48,850 nt of DNA from positions 3,697 to 52,546 of the IMG/VR virus record IMGVR_UViG_3300030390_000536. The stretch is one strand, 5' to 3'. The first letter of the stretch is position 1. Each line of letters starts with the position of its first letter. Positions 40,760-48,615 of the stretch are shown here, piece after piece. Made by a program: the position numbers and the translations under genes. Source of the stretch: a virus. The notes under the pieces are model-generated. The model worked only from the letters and a program-made list of their open reading frames with translations, was not told the DNA's origin and searched no databases.

Positions 40760-42721
40760 CTAGTGAATATCTGCGTAGGTAACTCCAAAGTCTACATCTA
40801 CATCCAGATCACGGTTAAGTTTTAATTCGTCATTGACCTGAGCAACAGCCCACTTCAACAGTTTAGTCATAGCCTCACGATTACCTACTTTAAGCTCTAA
40901 GATGACTTCATCATGGAACTGGCCAGTAAGCTGAGGACGCTTGGATAGGACATACCATACCCAGCGATCAAAGCAGTAAGTACCAGTTGACTGGTTCAGA
41001 GTACTGAAACGGTCCTTCTCATTCTTGAGCCAGATCCACATCTTAGCTACAGGATTCCATAGCCAGCTCAGACCTCTGGATTTCTTAACCAGTTGCTCAT
41101 CAGCAATAGCTTTGAGTGACCAGTTACGGCTCCAGTAAGCAGCATGTAACTTATTGCCTACGAACTCTTCCACACCAGCAGCACGAGCAATAGTAGCTCC
41201 AGCAGCACCATACGTAGCAGCATAGTTACAAGACTTACCACTGTGGCGTATTAGGGACAGTTCAAAGTAGTCCTTCTTCTCAGCATCTGTGGCTGTCTCT
41301 ACATCGAAAGCCTTGTACCTAGCTATCATTATAGGATCAGCCAGACCAGCTTCTAGCGCAATATCCCAATGAGGGTCAAAACCCGGGACTTGCATAGCTC
41401 GAACATAGTCGGGGTCGTGAGGCCACATGTAGTGCTGCTTCGTTCTATCCTCCAAGGATGACATATCTGAGCCGCATAGTTCGTAACGTCTATCTCTTGC
41501 TGTAAGGAGACCTCGTATTTCAGCTCCGTAAGGTTTTCGTACTGAAGGAAGGTTAAGGCATACTTTATGCTTGAATCGTAGTGTGTTTGTGAAGCCTTGT
41601 ACGAGAGCTTGGACGTAACCATCGGAGTCGACATTCCTAAGGAAGCCTTCGCATACTCCAAGACGATGCTTAACCACTGACATTTCTCTGAGCCAAGCAA
41701 GGGCTGGTGTGGCGGCAATAAGGCGCTCGATGGAATCACAGAGTTCGCCCGTATTCTTATCCTTAACTTGTGGGATCTGTCTAACATCACCAGTCTCCTT
41801 ATCACGTTTGAATTCAAATATTAATGGTTCCCAGCCTAAGTCAAATAGCCAGTCTTTCAACTGCTTGCTAGATCCCGCATTAGGTGGCTTGTACTTTGTG
41901 ATAACCTTGATATCCTCAGTACAGTCAATAGGCGACTTGTACATACCGGGAAAGGTCTCATCTACGAGTGCTACCCATTTCACTCCACCAGCTGATAAGG
42001 TTCCATCCATCTTGAATGGCTTCTTAGGCTTAGTACGCTTGGCATACACTGGTACTTCAGGCATACCAGCTTCCAATGCCACCTTAGCTTCTGCAAACTT
42101 AGTGGCGAATGACTCTACCAAAGCTTCACAGGCTGGGACATCTAATTTCCACTTAGCCTTCTCCTGTAAGGCCGCACAACGGAACTTAAAAGATAGGTGA
42201 CGAACTGCATGCATGATACCCTCATGACTCTTATACAGAAGATGAAGGTGCTTGTACTGCTGTTGCCAGAGCTTTGTCTGGATCTTCACATCTTCCTCAC
42301 AACGGTGATCCATTTTCTTACGGAAGTCTAACCATTCCTGAGGGGAAGCATCCTCGCCCGGGCCATACCATTCACCATCTTCAACGACTGGCTTAGGCAC
42401 ACCGAACTCTTCTCCGTATGCTGCTAAGCCATGGGTAGTACGCTTAGGCTCTAAGTACCATGACAAGGCTAGTGAGTCAATCATCTCAGCCTCGATCTTG
42501 ATGTTCATGTTACGCTCCATAGTTGGGAAGTCATAGAACGTACCGTAATGCATTATGAAGGTGTTATCAGGGTCGATAAGCATAGCCTTCATCTTTTCAT
42601 AATCGTGCAGTGCAAATGATCGCACTGGCTTGTTGTTGTTATCAAGTTCTGTCATGTGAAAGCACCAGATACGGTTAGCATCTAGGCCATTCGCTTCAAT
42701 GTCAGCTGTATATAGTGCCAT
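40760..42721 (-). CDS. DNA polymerase, family A (T7-like)
   Basis: This 653-residue polymerase has 3'-5' exonuclease residues at the start (YTADIEANGL, Asp7 and Glu9) and later LALSWYLEPKRTTHGLAAYG and DHRCEEDVKIQTKLW. The polymerase domain holds motif A LCGSDMSSLEDRTKQHYMW, motif B RHSGKSCNYAATYGAAGATI and motif C GQFHDEVILEL. The layout and length match T7 gp5 (704 residues). It would copy the genome with the primase-helicase and SSB encoded nearby. The start overlaps none; GAGGA lies upstream. Confidence 0.95.
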   Translation of the reverse strand: MALYTADIEANGLDANRIWCFHMTELDNNNKPVRSFALHDYEKMKAMLIDPDNTFIMHYGTFYDFPTMERNMNIKIEAEMIDSLALSWYLEPKRTTHGLAAYGEEFGVPKPVVEDGEWYGPGEDASPQEWLDFRKKMDHRCEEDVKIQTKLWQQQYKHLHLLYKSHEGIMHAVRHLSFKFRCAALQEKAKWKLDVPACEALVESFATKFAEAKVALEAGMPEVPVYAKRTKPKKPFKMDGTLSAGGVKWVALVDETFPGMYKSPIDCTEDIKVITKYKPPNAGSSKQLKDWLFDLGWEPLIFEFKRDKETGDVRQIPQVKDKNTGELCDSIERLIAATPALAWLREMSVVKHRLGVCEGFLRNVDSDGYVQALVQGFTNTLRFKHKVCLNLPSVRKPYGAEIRGLLTARDRRYELCGSDMSSLEDRTKQHYMWPHDPDYVRAMQVPGFDPHWDIALEAGLADPIMIARYKAFDVETATDAEKKDYFELSLIRHSGKSCNYAATYGAAGATIARAAGVEEFVGNKLHAAYWSRNWSLKAIADEQLVKKSRGLSWLWNPVAKMWIWLKNEKDRFSTLNQSTGTYCFDRWVWYVLSKRPQLTGQFHDEVILELKVGNREAMTKLLKWAVAQVNDELKLNRDLDVDVDFGVTYADIH

Positions 42722-42724
42722 CTG

Positions 42725-42946
42725 TTAATCCTCTACAGTTATGTACAAATCAATATTTGTTGCTGGAGTAGTAAAAGTACTTTTGGCAGTATATATCACA
42801 TACACTCCACAATCTAATACTACCTTACATACGTTGCTGTATGTATCGGTATTTGGCCTTGCTTCAGGGCAGCTTTGACCTGTTGCACAAACAACACCAT
42901 TCTTACCTTCTGAATTCCAAGTATGGTTAAATACAACAGTACTCAT
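42725..42946 (-). CDS. Small hypothetical protein with conserved-looking Cys
   Basis: This 73-residue product has four Cys residues (GVVCATGQSCPE, SNVCKVVLDCGVYVIY), spaced like a disulfide- or metal-binding beta fold. It ends three bases before the polymerase start codon. No family recognised. GGGGAG precedes the ATG. Confidence 0.6.
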   Translation of the reverse strand: MSTVVFNHTWNSEGKNGVVCATGQSCPEARPNTDTYSNVCKVVLDCGVYVIYTAKSTFTTPATNIDLYITVED

Positions 42947-43152
42947 AAGTCACTCCCCATTCCTTCTATGCCAAAGCACAAGTCTACGTCAGTTTCATTG
43001 TGCACCAAATCTAAGACATCTTTCAATACCGTCATATTTGGCAAGATCATATGAGTACTCACACTTCCATGGTGTTCTTCCTCGTACTCTATCAGCTCCT
43101 TATAAGTTGTTGCACCATCAGCCTTATAGCTGTTCCAAAGTAATACTTTCAT
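42943..43152 (-). CDS. Small hypothetical protein
   Basis: This 69-residue acidic product (MKVLLWNSYKADGATTYKEL) has an alpha/beta pattern and a clear AGGAG site. It overlaps the next gene by four bases. No family recognised. Confidence 0.6.
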   Translation of the reverse strand: MKVLLWNSYKADGATTYKELIEYEEEHHGSVSTHMILPNMTVLKDVLDLVHNETDVDLCFGIEGMGSDL

Positions 43153-43160
43153 AGGTTCTC

Positions 43161-44882
43161 CTATTTCTTCTTCTCGATTACAAGACTGTCATTGTTCCAG
43201 TCCCACTCATTCTGTAACAGTCTGCCAGTTTCCTGATTGAACTGAGTCTTAACCTTACCCTCACCACCGAACTTACGATTCTTCAGGACCGAAGTATAGC
43301 TGTAGCAAGCTGCACCATCTGGCGCGTACTTATTACGTTGGAATCCCATCATTACAGGGAAAGACCGCATCATACCTTTCGAGCCAGTAAACTGACTAGG
43401 CACAACCTCAGCACCCTCTTCATGACTAGCACCAAACTTAGGAGCATTCAAGTGGCTGAACACATCAATATGAATCCCTAGCTCGACTGATAAGCCTTCT
43501 AGTTCTGACGCATATTTGTTGATGAACTCGTTAGCATCTGAGGCTGATAAGTGATCTACAAGTCGTGTCATGTTATCCAAGGCCACAAACTTCACACCAA
43601 ACTCGGCTACATTGAATCGGATAGCTGATATGATCTCATCCATCTCGAACCGTTGCTGAGTATTACCTTCATCATCCCATAGTAGTACCTTGCCTTGGAG
43701 GGACTGGACAGTTTCCATGAACTGTTCAGTGTCATACTCAGCATCAGGTTTATGGTAAGGTAATGAGTCTAGTTTGCCACACACATTACGAATAGTATCA
43801 GGGTTAGACTCTTCTAGCAGTACCATGAAGGTAGACTCGCCATGCTCTTTGAAGTTATGAGCAGCCAGTTCGTGTGCTATTACGGTCTTGCCACAACCTG
43901 TACCGCCACCAATAGCAGAGCACTCACCAAAGCGTTGGCCATAGGTAAGTTCTGTGATGTCGTCCCAAGGGTATGATAGGCCCATAGTAGGACGTTCCTG
44001 AATCCTGCCCAGTATGTCAGCTACTTGGATAACTCCCTTGATAGGAGGCTTATGTGCGTTCCAGAGCATATTGCTGGCCAGCTCCATGTACTTGCCATTC
44101 TGTAGAGCATCGTTAGCGTCCTTACAGCCTGTTGGCATCTGGACACGCTTCATCATGTTCGGTAGTAGGGAGTGAGCTTGCTTCTCAGCGGCTTGGCCTG
44201 CTTCATCTCCGTCCATAAGGAACACAATCTCTTTGAACCCACGAGCCTGCACACGTTTGAGGATCTTTTTAAGCGTTGCTGCAACAGATCCTGCTCCGCT
44301 AGGTAGAGAGACAACAGGATATGCTTCTCGTGCAAACTTCTTCCCTGCTTGTGCCTTAACCAAACAGTAGTCAGCTGCAATCGCATCATATTCTCCTTCA
44401 GTTACGTACAAGGACTTGCCACCAAGCTTCATAGCTCGTTCAAATCCGAACGGGTCTGAGCCTTTAGTATCACCTAATGACCAGAATGCTTTCTTCTTCA
44501 TAGTAATACACTTCCAGCCAGATAACGTGCCTTCATCAGAGTAAGGGAAAGCAACCGCATAAGGTGTCTTGCCATCATACTCAGACACCAGTAGCCGTAC
44601 TGACCACTGCTTCCACTGAGACTTGGGTATGCCTCGGAAGTCTTCATCGAATACCATGCAGGACTTAACATCCTGAATCTCTTCGTAGATCTCTTCAGGC
44701 GTCTTAACCACAATGTCAGGTGCTGCATCAGGGTCAGTGCCGTAAGGATCATCATAACCCTTCATACCACAACCACCAAAGCAGATGGCGTAGTATTTCT
44801 CTTTAACATCGTCATAGAATGTTTGAAGGCAATCAGAGCCTCCACATTCTTCACATGCTATCTTCTCAACACACTGTCCCAT
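43161..44882 (-). CDS. Primase-helicase (T7 gp4-like)
   Basis: This 573-residue fused enzyme has an N-terminal zinc domain with Cys10, Cys13, Cys34 and Cys38 (ACEECGGSDC and CFGGC). A TOPRIM primase follows (GGKSLYVTEGEYDAIAADYC and EIVFLMDGDEAGQAAEKQAH). The DnaB-type helicase has Walker A GGGTGCGKTVIAHELAAH and Walker B near FGVKFVALDNMTRL, and a C-terminal arginine-finger region. T7 gp4 is 566 residues. It unwinds DNA and makes primers at the fork. Confidence 0.95.
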   Translation of the reverse strand: MGQCVEKIACEECGGSDCLQTFYDDVKEKYYAICFGGCGMKGYDDPYGTDPDAAPDIVVKTPEEIYEEIQDVKSCMVFDEDFRGIPKSQWKQWSVRLLVSEYDGKTPYAVAFPYSDEGTLSGWKCITMKKKAFWSLGDTKGSDPFGFERAMKLGGKSLYVTEGEYDAIAADYCLVKAQAGKKFAREAYPVVSLPSGAGSVAATLKKILKRVQARGFKEIVFLMDGDEAGQAAEKQAHSLLPNMMKRVQMPTGCKDANDALQNGKYMELASNMLWNAHKPPIKGVIQVADILGRIQERPTMGLSYPWDDITELTYGQRFGECSAIGGGTGCGKTVIAHELAAHNFKEHGESTFMVLLEESNPDTIRNVCGKLDSLPYHKPDAEYDTEQFMETVQSLQGKVLLWDDEGNTQQRFEMDEIISAIRFNVAEFGVKFVALDNMTRLVDHLSASDANEFINKYASELEGLSVELGIHIDVFSHLNAPKFGASHEEGAEVVPSQFTGSKGMMRSFPVMMGFQRNKYAPDGAACYSYTSVLKNRKFGGEGKVKTQFNQETGRLLQNEWDWNNDSLVIEKKK

Positions 44883-44892
44883 GATGGGCCTC

Positions 44893-45150
44893 CTAATCTA
44901 TATATGCGCTTGTGCCATACTCTAGCCCAAGTCGCTTACGAGTTAATGCCTCTGCTTTAACTACCTTCCACCAGTATTCCGTACTCTGAGGTGATTTGTA
45001 AAAGTTAAAGTACCCAGAAACGCAATGGTAATCAAGAGAATTGTGCACGAAACAATTACTATGAGCACGACCATTGGCCAGTAACTGTGCAAAAATCTTC
45101 TTACCCTTGCGAGCACCGTATGTCATCTTTAGGATTTTTAATGTCTTCAT
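44893..45150 (-). CDS. Small basic hypothetical protein
   Basis: This 85-residue product starts at ATG 45150 (MKTLKILKMTYG), with GGAGAG four bases upstream; an earlier in-frame ATG at 45183 lies in the upstream gene. It is basic and contains CFVHNSLDYHCVSGYFNFYK. No family recognised. It may bind nucleic acid, given its charge and place before primase-helicase. Confidence 0.6.
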   Translation of the reverse strand: MKTLKILKMTYGARKGKKIFAQLLANGRAHSNCFVHNSLDYHCVSGYFNFYKSPQSTEYWWKVVKAEALTRKRLGLEYGTSAYID

Positions 45151-45163
45151 ATTACTCTCCAGA

Positions 45164-45439
45164 TTAATTAAGTTCGCCAGCACCTTTTACTGATAGCACG
45201 AACTCGAACTTGCAGGTAAAGTGATTGGTATTAAAAATGTTAGCAGACCAACGAGTGCTAGTCACGTTGTCTGTCAATCGTATCTCATCTATCTCCTCGT
45301 CATAGTCTGCCTCTAGCACTATATAGTTAGAGCCTACATCAAGATATTTACTATCTGACTCAGTACATACCAGCACATCGCCAGCTTCGTATTGTATCTC
45401 ATCAACCATGGTGACTACTTTCTTCTGTGTAATTATCAT
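45164..45439 (-). CDS. Small beta-rich hypothetical protein
   Basis: This 91-residue product has strands such as DVLVCTESDSKYLDVGSNYI and IRLTDNVTSTRWSANIF, suggesting an SH3-like or OB-like small barrel. No family recognised. GGAG precedes the ATG and it overlaps the next gene upstream by four bases. Confidence 0.6.
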   Translation of the reverse strand: MIITQKKVVTMVDEIQYEAGDVLVCTESDSKYLDVGSNYIVLEADYDEEIDEIRLTDNVTSTRWSANIFNTNHFTCKFEFVLSVKGAGELN

Positions 45440-46080
45440 TTCAATGCTCCAGTAATAGTTGATACCATGTGCTTCACTTCCTCAGAAGATAGGCTCACAA
45501 GGTCTTTAGGTGTCTGGCCAGCAAGCAACACAGCTCTGTGCCACTTCTTACCAACCTTAACACGTAAGCTATCTACCCTAATAGAGTAGCCTAACTTACT
45601 AAAATGCTTGTTTAAGTACTGATTACGTTCTGTAGCCTTCGTATGAGGCTCCTTCAAAGCCTTAACAGCCCTATCATATACATCGACAATATCATCAATA
45701 TACATCGCACCACGACCTTTAGCGTACAGCTCAGTGGCTAACATATCCATCACGGCCTCAGCAGTAGTTGTGCCAGCCTCTGATAGATAATTGAATACTT
45801 CTGGTACGGTCTTGAACCTAGACTTAGTACCGAATTCATACACCTTACCAAGTTCCTGACACGCTGCTATCAACTCGTTCTGAGTTAGCAAGTCGTATTT
45901 GTCAGGTGTTAGTAAGGTAGCTCGTATGATACGTATAGCTTCTGGCAGGCTTAGCGAGTGCCATGTATAGTCACTGCTCCTGCCAGTCAAGGAAGAGTAA
46001 TAGACTATACAGTTCTCTTTACATAAGTAAGAGGCATCGCGTGAATCTAGCCAGTCACTGCATAGGTCTATTATGTTCAC
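45436..46080 (-). CDS. Hypothetical protein, 214 residues
   Basis: The product starts with a GTG (46080) overlapping the stop of the preceding gene in GTGA. It has a helical middle (AEAVMDMLATELYAKGRGAM) and a basic C-terminal half (TKATERNQYLNKHFSKLGYS, then RVKVGKKWHRAVLLAGQTP). No family recognised. It sits between lysis genes and the replication block. Confidence 0.55.
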   Translation of the reverse strand: MNIIDLCSDWLDSRDASYLCKENCIVYYSSLTGRSSDYTWHSLSLPEAIRIIRATLLTPDKYDLLTQNELIAACQELGKVYEFGTKSRFKTVPEVFNYLSEAGTTTAEAVMDMLATELYAKGRGAMYIDDIVDVYDRAVKALKEPHTKATERNQYLNKHFSKLGYSIRVDSLRVKVGKKWHRAVLLAGQTPKDLVSLSSEEVKHMVSTITGALK

Positions 46081-46406
46081 TCTGTAGGTATACCTTTTAA
46101 GTATAGGTACTCATCAAGTGGCTTTCCAATCTTACGCCACAAGGAATGGCTTCCACAAGCTTTGTACCCTAACAACTCTTCCTTAGCAAATGGTGATAAG
46201 TTCAGTAGCTGATGCAACAATACCCAGTCCTCTTTAGTTAAATCAGAGTATGGTAAAGGTACGTTACGGCGACTAGCTATCTCGTCAGCATACTTAATAA
46301 GCCTACGACATATAACTTTATACAGTTTCCCAGTACCTATTGACTTTGCTATCAAGTCATACAACAGTTCTGATTCTTCTCTTGTCAATTCTGCTTTAAT
46401 CTTCAT
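46077..46406 (-). CDS. Hypothetical helical protein
   Basis: This 109-residue product starts at ATG 46406 with GGAG seven bases upstream; the earlier ATG at 46421 is inside the lysozyme end with no site. It is helical and Leu-rich (YDLIAKSIGTGKLYKVICRR) and ends DEYLYLKGIPTE. No family recognised. Confidence 0.55.
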   Translation of the reverse strand: MKIKAELTREESELLYDLIAKSIGTGKLYKVICRRLIKYADEIASRRNVPLPYSDLTKEDWVLLHQLLNLSPFAKEELLGYKACGSHSLWRKIGKPLDEYLYLKGIPTE

Positions 46407-46884
46407 TAGGTACTCCATCAATTGCGTAATCGTAAACAGATAGTGAGCCTTCTTCTAATACTCGGGCATGTCGTGAAGCTCGCTGAGGAGTCTGACGATA
46501 CCATAACGAATCCTTAGCCTGTATGCTGGCCTCGAACCATTGACCTTTACGAAGTGCTGTCCACATCTTAGTAAAGCCCATAAGACCTGAATAGCCCATT
46601 TGATAAGCCATAGAGATCAGGATAGTCTGACGCTCAGTGTTCATTCGGTTGAAGATATTAGCCTTACGACCAGTACGTAAGCGAGTTGCCACCTTCTCCA
46701 CATCTTTCTCAAGCCAGAGATATGCAGTATCTTCATTGATCCGTAGAGGGAAATCGTTAGGGTTCATTCCCTTCTTAGCATACAGTACAGTGCCGTATCC
46801 GATTGTTACATAGCCTTCTGAGCATAGGTAAGGGATAAGGCGTAGACCTTCTTCAAATGCTAGTACGTCTTTAATAGTCTTCAC
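46396..46884 (-). CDS. T4-type lysozyme (endolysin, GH24)
   Basis: This 162-residue muramidase starts at GTG 46884, with GGAG six bases upstream. The catalytic triad is E-8aa-C-5aa-T, with Glu12, Cys21 and Thr27 in FEEGLRLIPYLCSEGYVTIGYG; T4 lysozyme has Glu11, Asp20, Thr26, so this start matches the family's numbering almost exactly. Cys replaces Asp, as in some phages. The C-terminus has QTPQRASRHARVLEEG. It cuts peptidoglycan at lysis, released by the holin encoded just upstream. The same frame is open for 87 more codons upstream with its own ribosome-binding site and a membrane segment (see the separate entry), so an anchored long form is possible. Confidence 0.88.
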   Translation of the reverse strand: MKTIKDVLAFEEGLRLIPYLCSEGYVTIGYGTVLYAKKGMNPNDFPLRINEDTAYLWLEKDVEKVATRLRTGRKANIFNRMNTERQTILISMAYQMGYSGLMGFTKMWTALRKGQWFEASIQAKDSLWYRQTPQRASRHARVLEEGSLSVYDYAIDGVPNED

Positions 46885-47145
46885 GTAAATCTCCAAGAGC
46901 TGTTGCTCAGTTAATTGTTTAGTTACAGTTTCTTTGCGTAGGCTTTTACTACTACTTCTATGACTGGTATTACTAACCTGCGGTATCCCCACACGCTTAT
47001 TAACATCATTCCCAGACTGTACATGTACCACTCGGGCATCGTTGACAGTACTTGGAACCCTGCTTGTATGTGAGGTACGCATGAGGGTAAGAAGGCCAAT
47101 GGCACAGGTAACAGCCACAATAAGAAGGATAGGTCGTCTGCCCAT
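46885..47145 (-). other. Alternative N-terminal extension of lysozyme overlapping the holin gene
   Basis: The lysozyme frame continues open to an ATG at 47145, which is preceded by GGGAG at six bases. The added 87 residues start MGRRPILLIVAVTCAIGLLT, a positively charged start plus ~17 hydrophobic residues like a signal-anchor-release domain. A Ser/Thr/Arg-rich linker follows. 223 bases of this part overlap the holin gene in another frame. It could yield a SAR-type endolysin in addition to the short form, or may be chance. No direct proof of translation. Confidence 0.45.
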
Positions 47146-47348
47146 GGAATTCTCCCGTTAGCATTAGCATCCATTTGAATATCAGCGTCTTCCCCTTTAC
47201 GGATAGACTCCAGTTTAGTTTCTAGGCTGAGCTTTGACAACTCATCCTTACGTTCTGACTTAGCAGCTTTGATCTTCTGACCTTCAGTGAAGTAGGTCGC
47301 TACAGGTGCTACTAGACCTGAGAAGAAACTTCCGATTGCTGTCCACAT
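46923..47348 (-). CDS. Holin of GTA 3TM type (DUF3154-like)
   Basis: This 141-residue protein starts at ATG 47348 (MWTAIGSFF) with GGAGAG upstream. The N-terminal part is a helical membrane-proximal segment and charged linker. ANGRIPWADDLSFLLWLL with a membrane segment and then MPEWYMYSLGMMLISVWGYR with a second follow the pattern of the gene-transfer-agent/phage 3TM holin family. The next gene is lysozyme, as expected. Its 3' third also encodes the possible lysozyme extension in another frame. Confidence 0.8.
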   Translation of the reverse strand: MWTAIGSFFSGLVAPVATYFTEGQKIKAAKSERKDELSKLSLETKLESIRKGEDADIQMDANANGRIPWADDLSFLLWLLPVPLAFLPSCVPHIQAGFQVLSTMPEWYMYSLGMMLISVWGYRRLVIPVIEVVVKAYAKKL

Positions 47349-47349
47349 A

Positions 47350-48531
47350 TTAACTCTCCGCAAATTCTAGTTTAAGTTGCTTGATATGTTCTATAACCCA
47401 CTCCTCATAGTCTGATGCAATATCATCATGTACCCAGACTTCTTCGCCTTCCTCATTTTCGAGTTGTACGCAGTTGCTAGGGTGACATATTTCAGGCTCT
47501 CCATCCAGCTTAGTAATGGCTTCCACTACATCATAAGTAAGGAAATAGTCCTCATCATAATCTGAGAAGGTTGCATCCTCCCGTAGTATCCAGTGACATT
47601 CATACTCTGAGTAGCATATAGTTTCATAATCCTCAACATGGTAGTAGTCATGATTGATGCAGACAATGTTCTCATCCTCAGTCGCAACAGAATCGCCTAA
47701 GTAATCTACGTAGACATGAAGATCACTGTGACAATCTAGACACATCTGTTCCTCATGGTAATCTGACCAGTACATCTCATCTTCATGACCAACCTCACCA
47801 CAACGCTCACAAGAACGTCCAAGCACTCCATCAGTACTCTGACCACCATCACCTCTGCAAGAGATTACCATACGATCACCAGCTACTATGTAGCCTAAAT
47901 CATCATCACGGTATGGTGCGTAGTACGAGTCACGATGCTCAATAGCTGCAATAGTCAAACCTTGAAAGCTACCTGACACGTAACCTGCTGCATCTAGTAA
48001 TGGCCTGATAATATCATTATTACCGTATATGGACATCCAGATCTTTTCCTCTTGATTACAAGATACTAAGGTTCTGGCCACAATACGATCATCTATCTTT
48101 ACATAAGCTACGCAGATATCAACAGAATCATATGCACGTATAGACTCACAATGTGCCATGCAAGAGTATGGGCCATTCTTATATACATCAACAGCCTCAT
48201 CACCGTTCTCTGTAAATAACAGCTTAGCACCTTTAACCATCTCAACAGAAGCTCTCAACCTACTGGAAGCCTCTCGGCATGTATCAGCATCAAATCCACG
48301 ACCGTGTAAGTACTTGCCAAACTTCATCTTAGTACTCTTCTGGTCTGAGATCTGTATCTCTACTAAGCCGCTTTCCAGATCCACGCCAGTGATACCAGCA
48401 AATTTCTTGGAAGCTCTGAAGCGGCTAGTGCCGGGGAACAGTTCAGTGTCTGACAATACATCTGACAAGGTTGTGATAATCTGATGTCCAACTTGTAATT
48501 CTCTTTCGTCTAATGCGTTTTTCTGCCACAT
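47350..48531 (-). CDS. Cys/His-rich zinc-binding protein, unknown
   Basis: This 393-residue protein starts at ATG 48531 with GAGG eight bases upstream. The N-terminal half has features of a phage family of unknown function: NGPYSCMAHCES, then VDICVAYVKIDDRIVARTLV, and KIWMSIYGNNDIIRPLLDAA. The C-terminal half is rich in Cys/His pairs (SCERCGEVGHEDEMYWSD, MCLDCHSDLHVYVDYLGD, DENIVCINHDYYHVEDY), suggesting several zinc ribbons, and is very acidic with repeated Asp/Tyr. Function unknown. Confidence 0.65.
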   Translation of the reverse strand: MWQKNALDERELQVGHQIITTLSDVLSDTELFPGTSRFRASKKFAGITGVDLESGLVEIQISDQKSTKMKFGKYLHGRGFDADTCREASSRLRASVEMVKGAKLLFTENGDEAVDVYKNGPYSCMAHCESIRAYDSVDICVAYVKIDDRIVARTLVSCNQEEKIWMSIYGNNDIIRPLLDAAGYVSGSFQGLTIAAIEHRDSYYAPYRDDDLGYIVAGDRMVISCRGDGGQSTDGVLGRSCERCGEVGHEDEMYWSDYHEEQMCLDCHSDLHVYVDYLGDSVATEDENIVCINHDYYHVEDYETICYSEYECHWILREDATFSDYDEDYFLTYDVVEAITKLDGEPEICHPSNCVQLENEEGEEVWVHDDIASDYEEWVIEHIKQLKLEFAES

Positions 48532-48584
48532 GATCAAATCCTCTTAATTAAACATACTCATAATAACTTAAGTAAGAAAACTTA

Positions 48585-48604
48585 CCCCACCTCGAAAGGC
48601 AGGG
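48585..48604 (-). terminator. Hairpin with UUCG-type loop before the Cys/His-rich gene
   Basis: On the minus strand the stem reads CCC-TG-CCT, a TTCG loop, AGG-TG-GGG, followed by TAAGTTTTCTTAC. It lies directly after the right-edge gene's stop codon (48616-48618). It is likely a terminator with a stable tetraloop. Confidence 0.6.
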
Positions 48605-48615
48605 CAAAGTACTAC

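Noticed and set aside
41709-42200. 163-residue plus-strand ORF opposite DNA polymerase
   Set aside because: It is fully antisense to a conserved enzyme gene with no start site of note.
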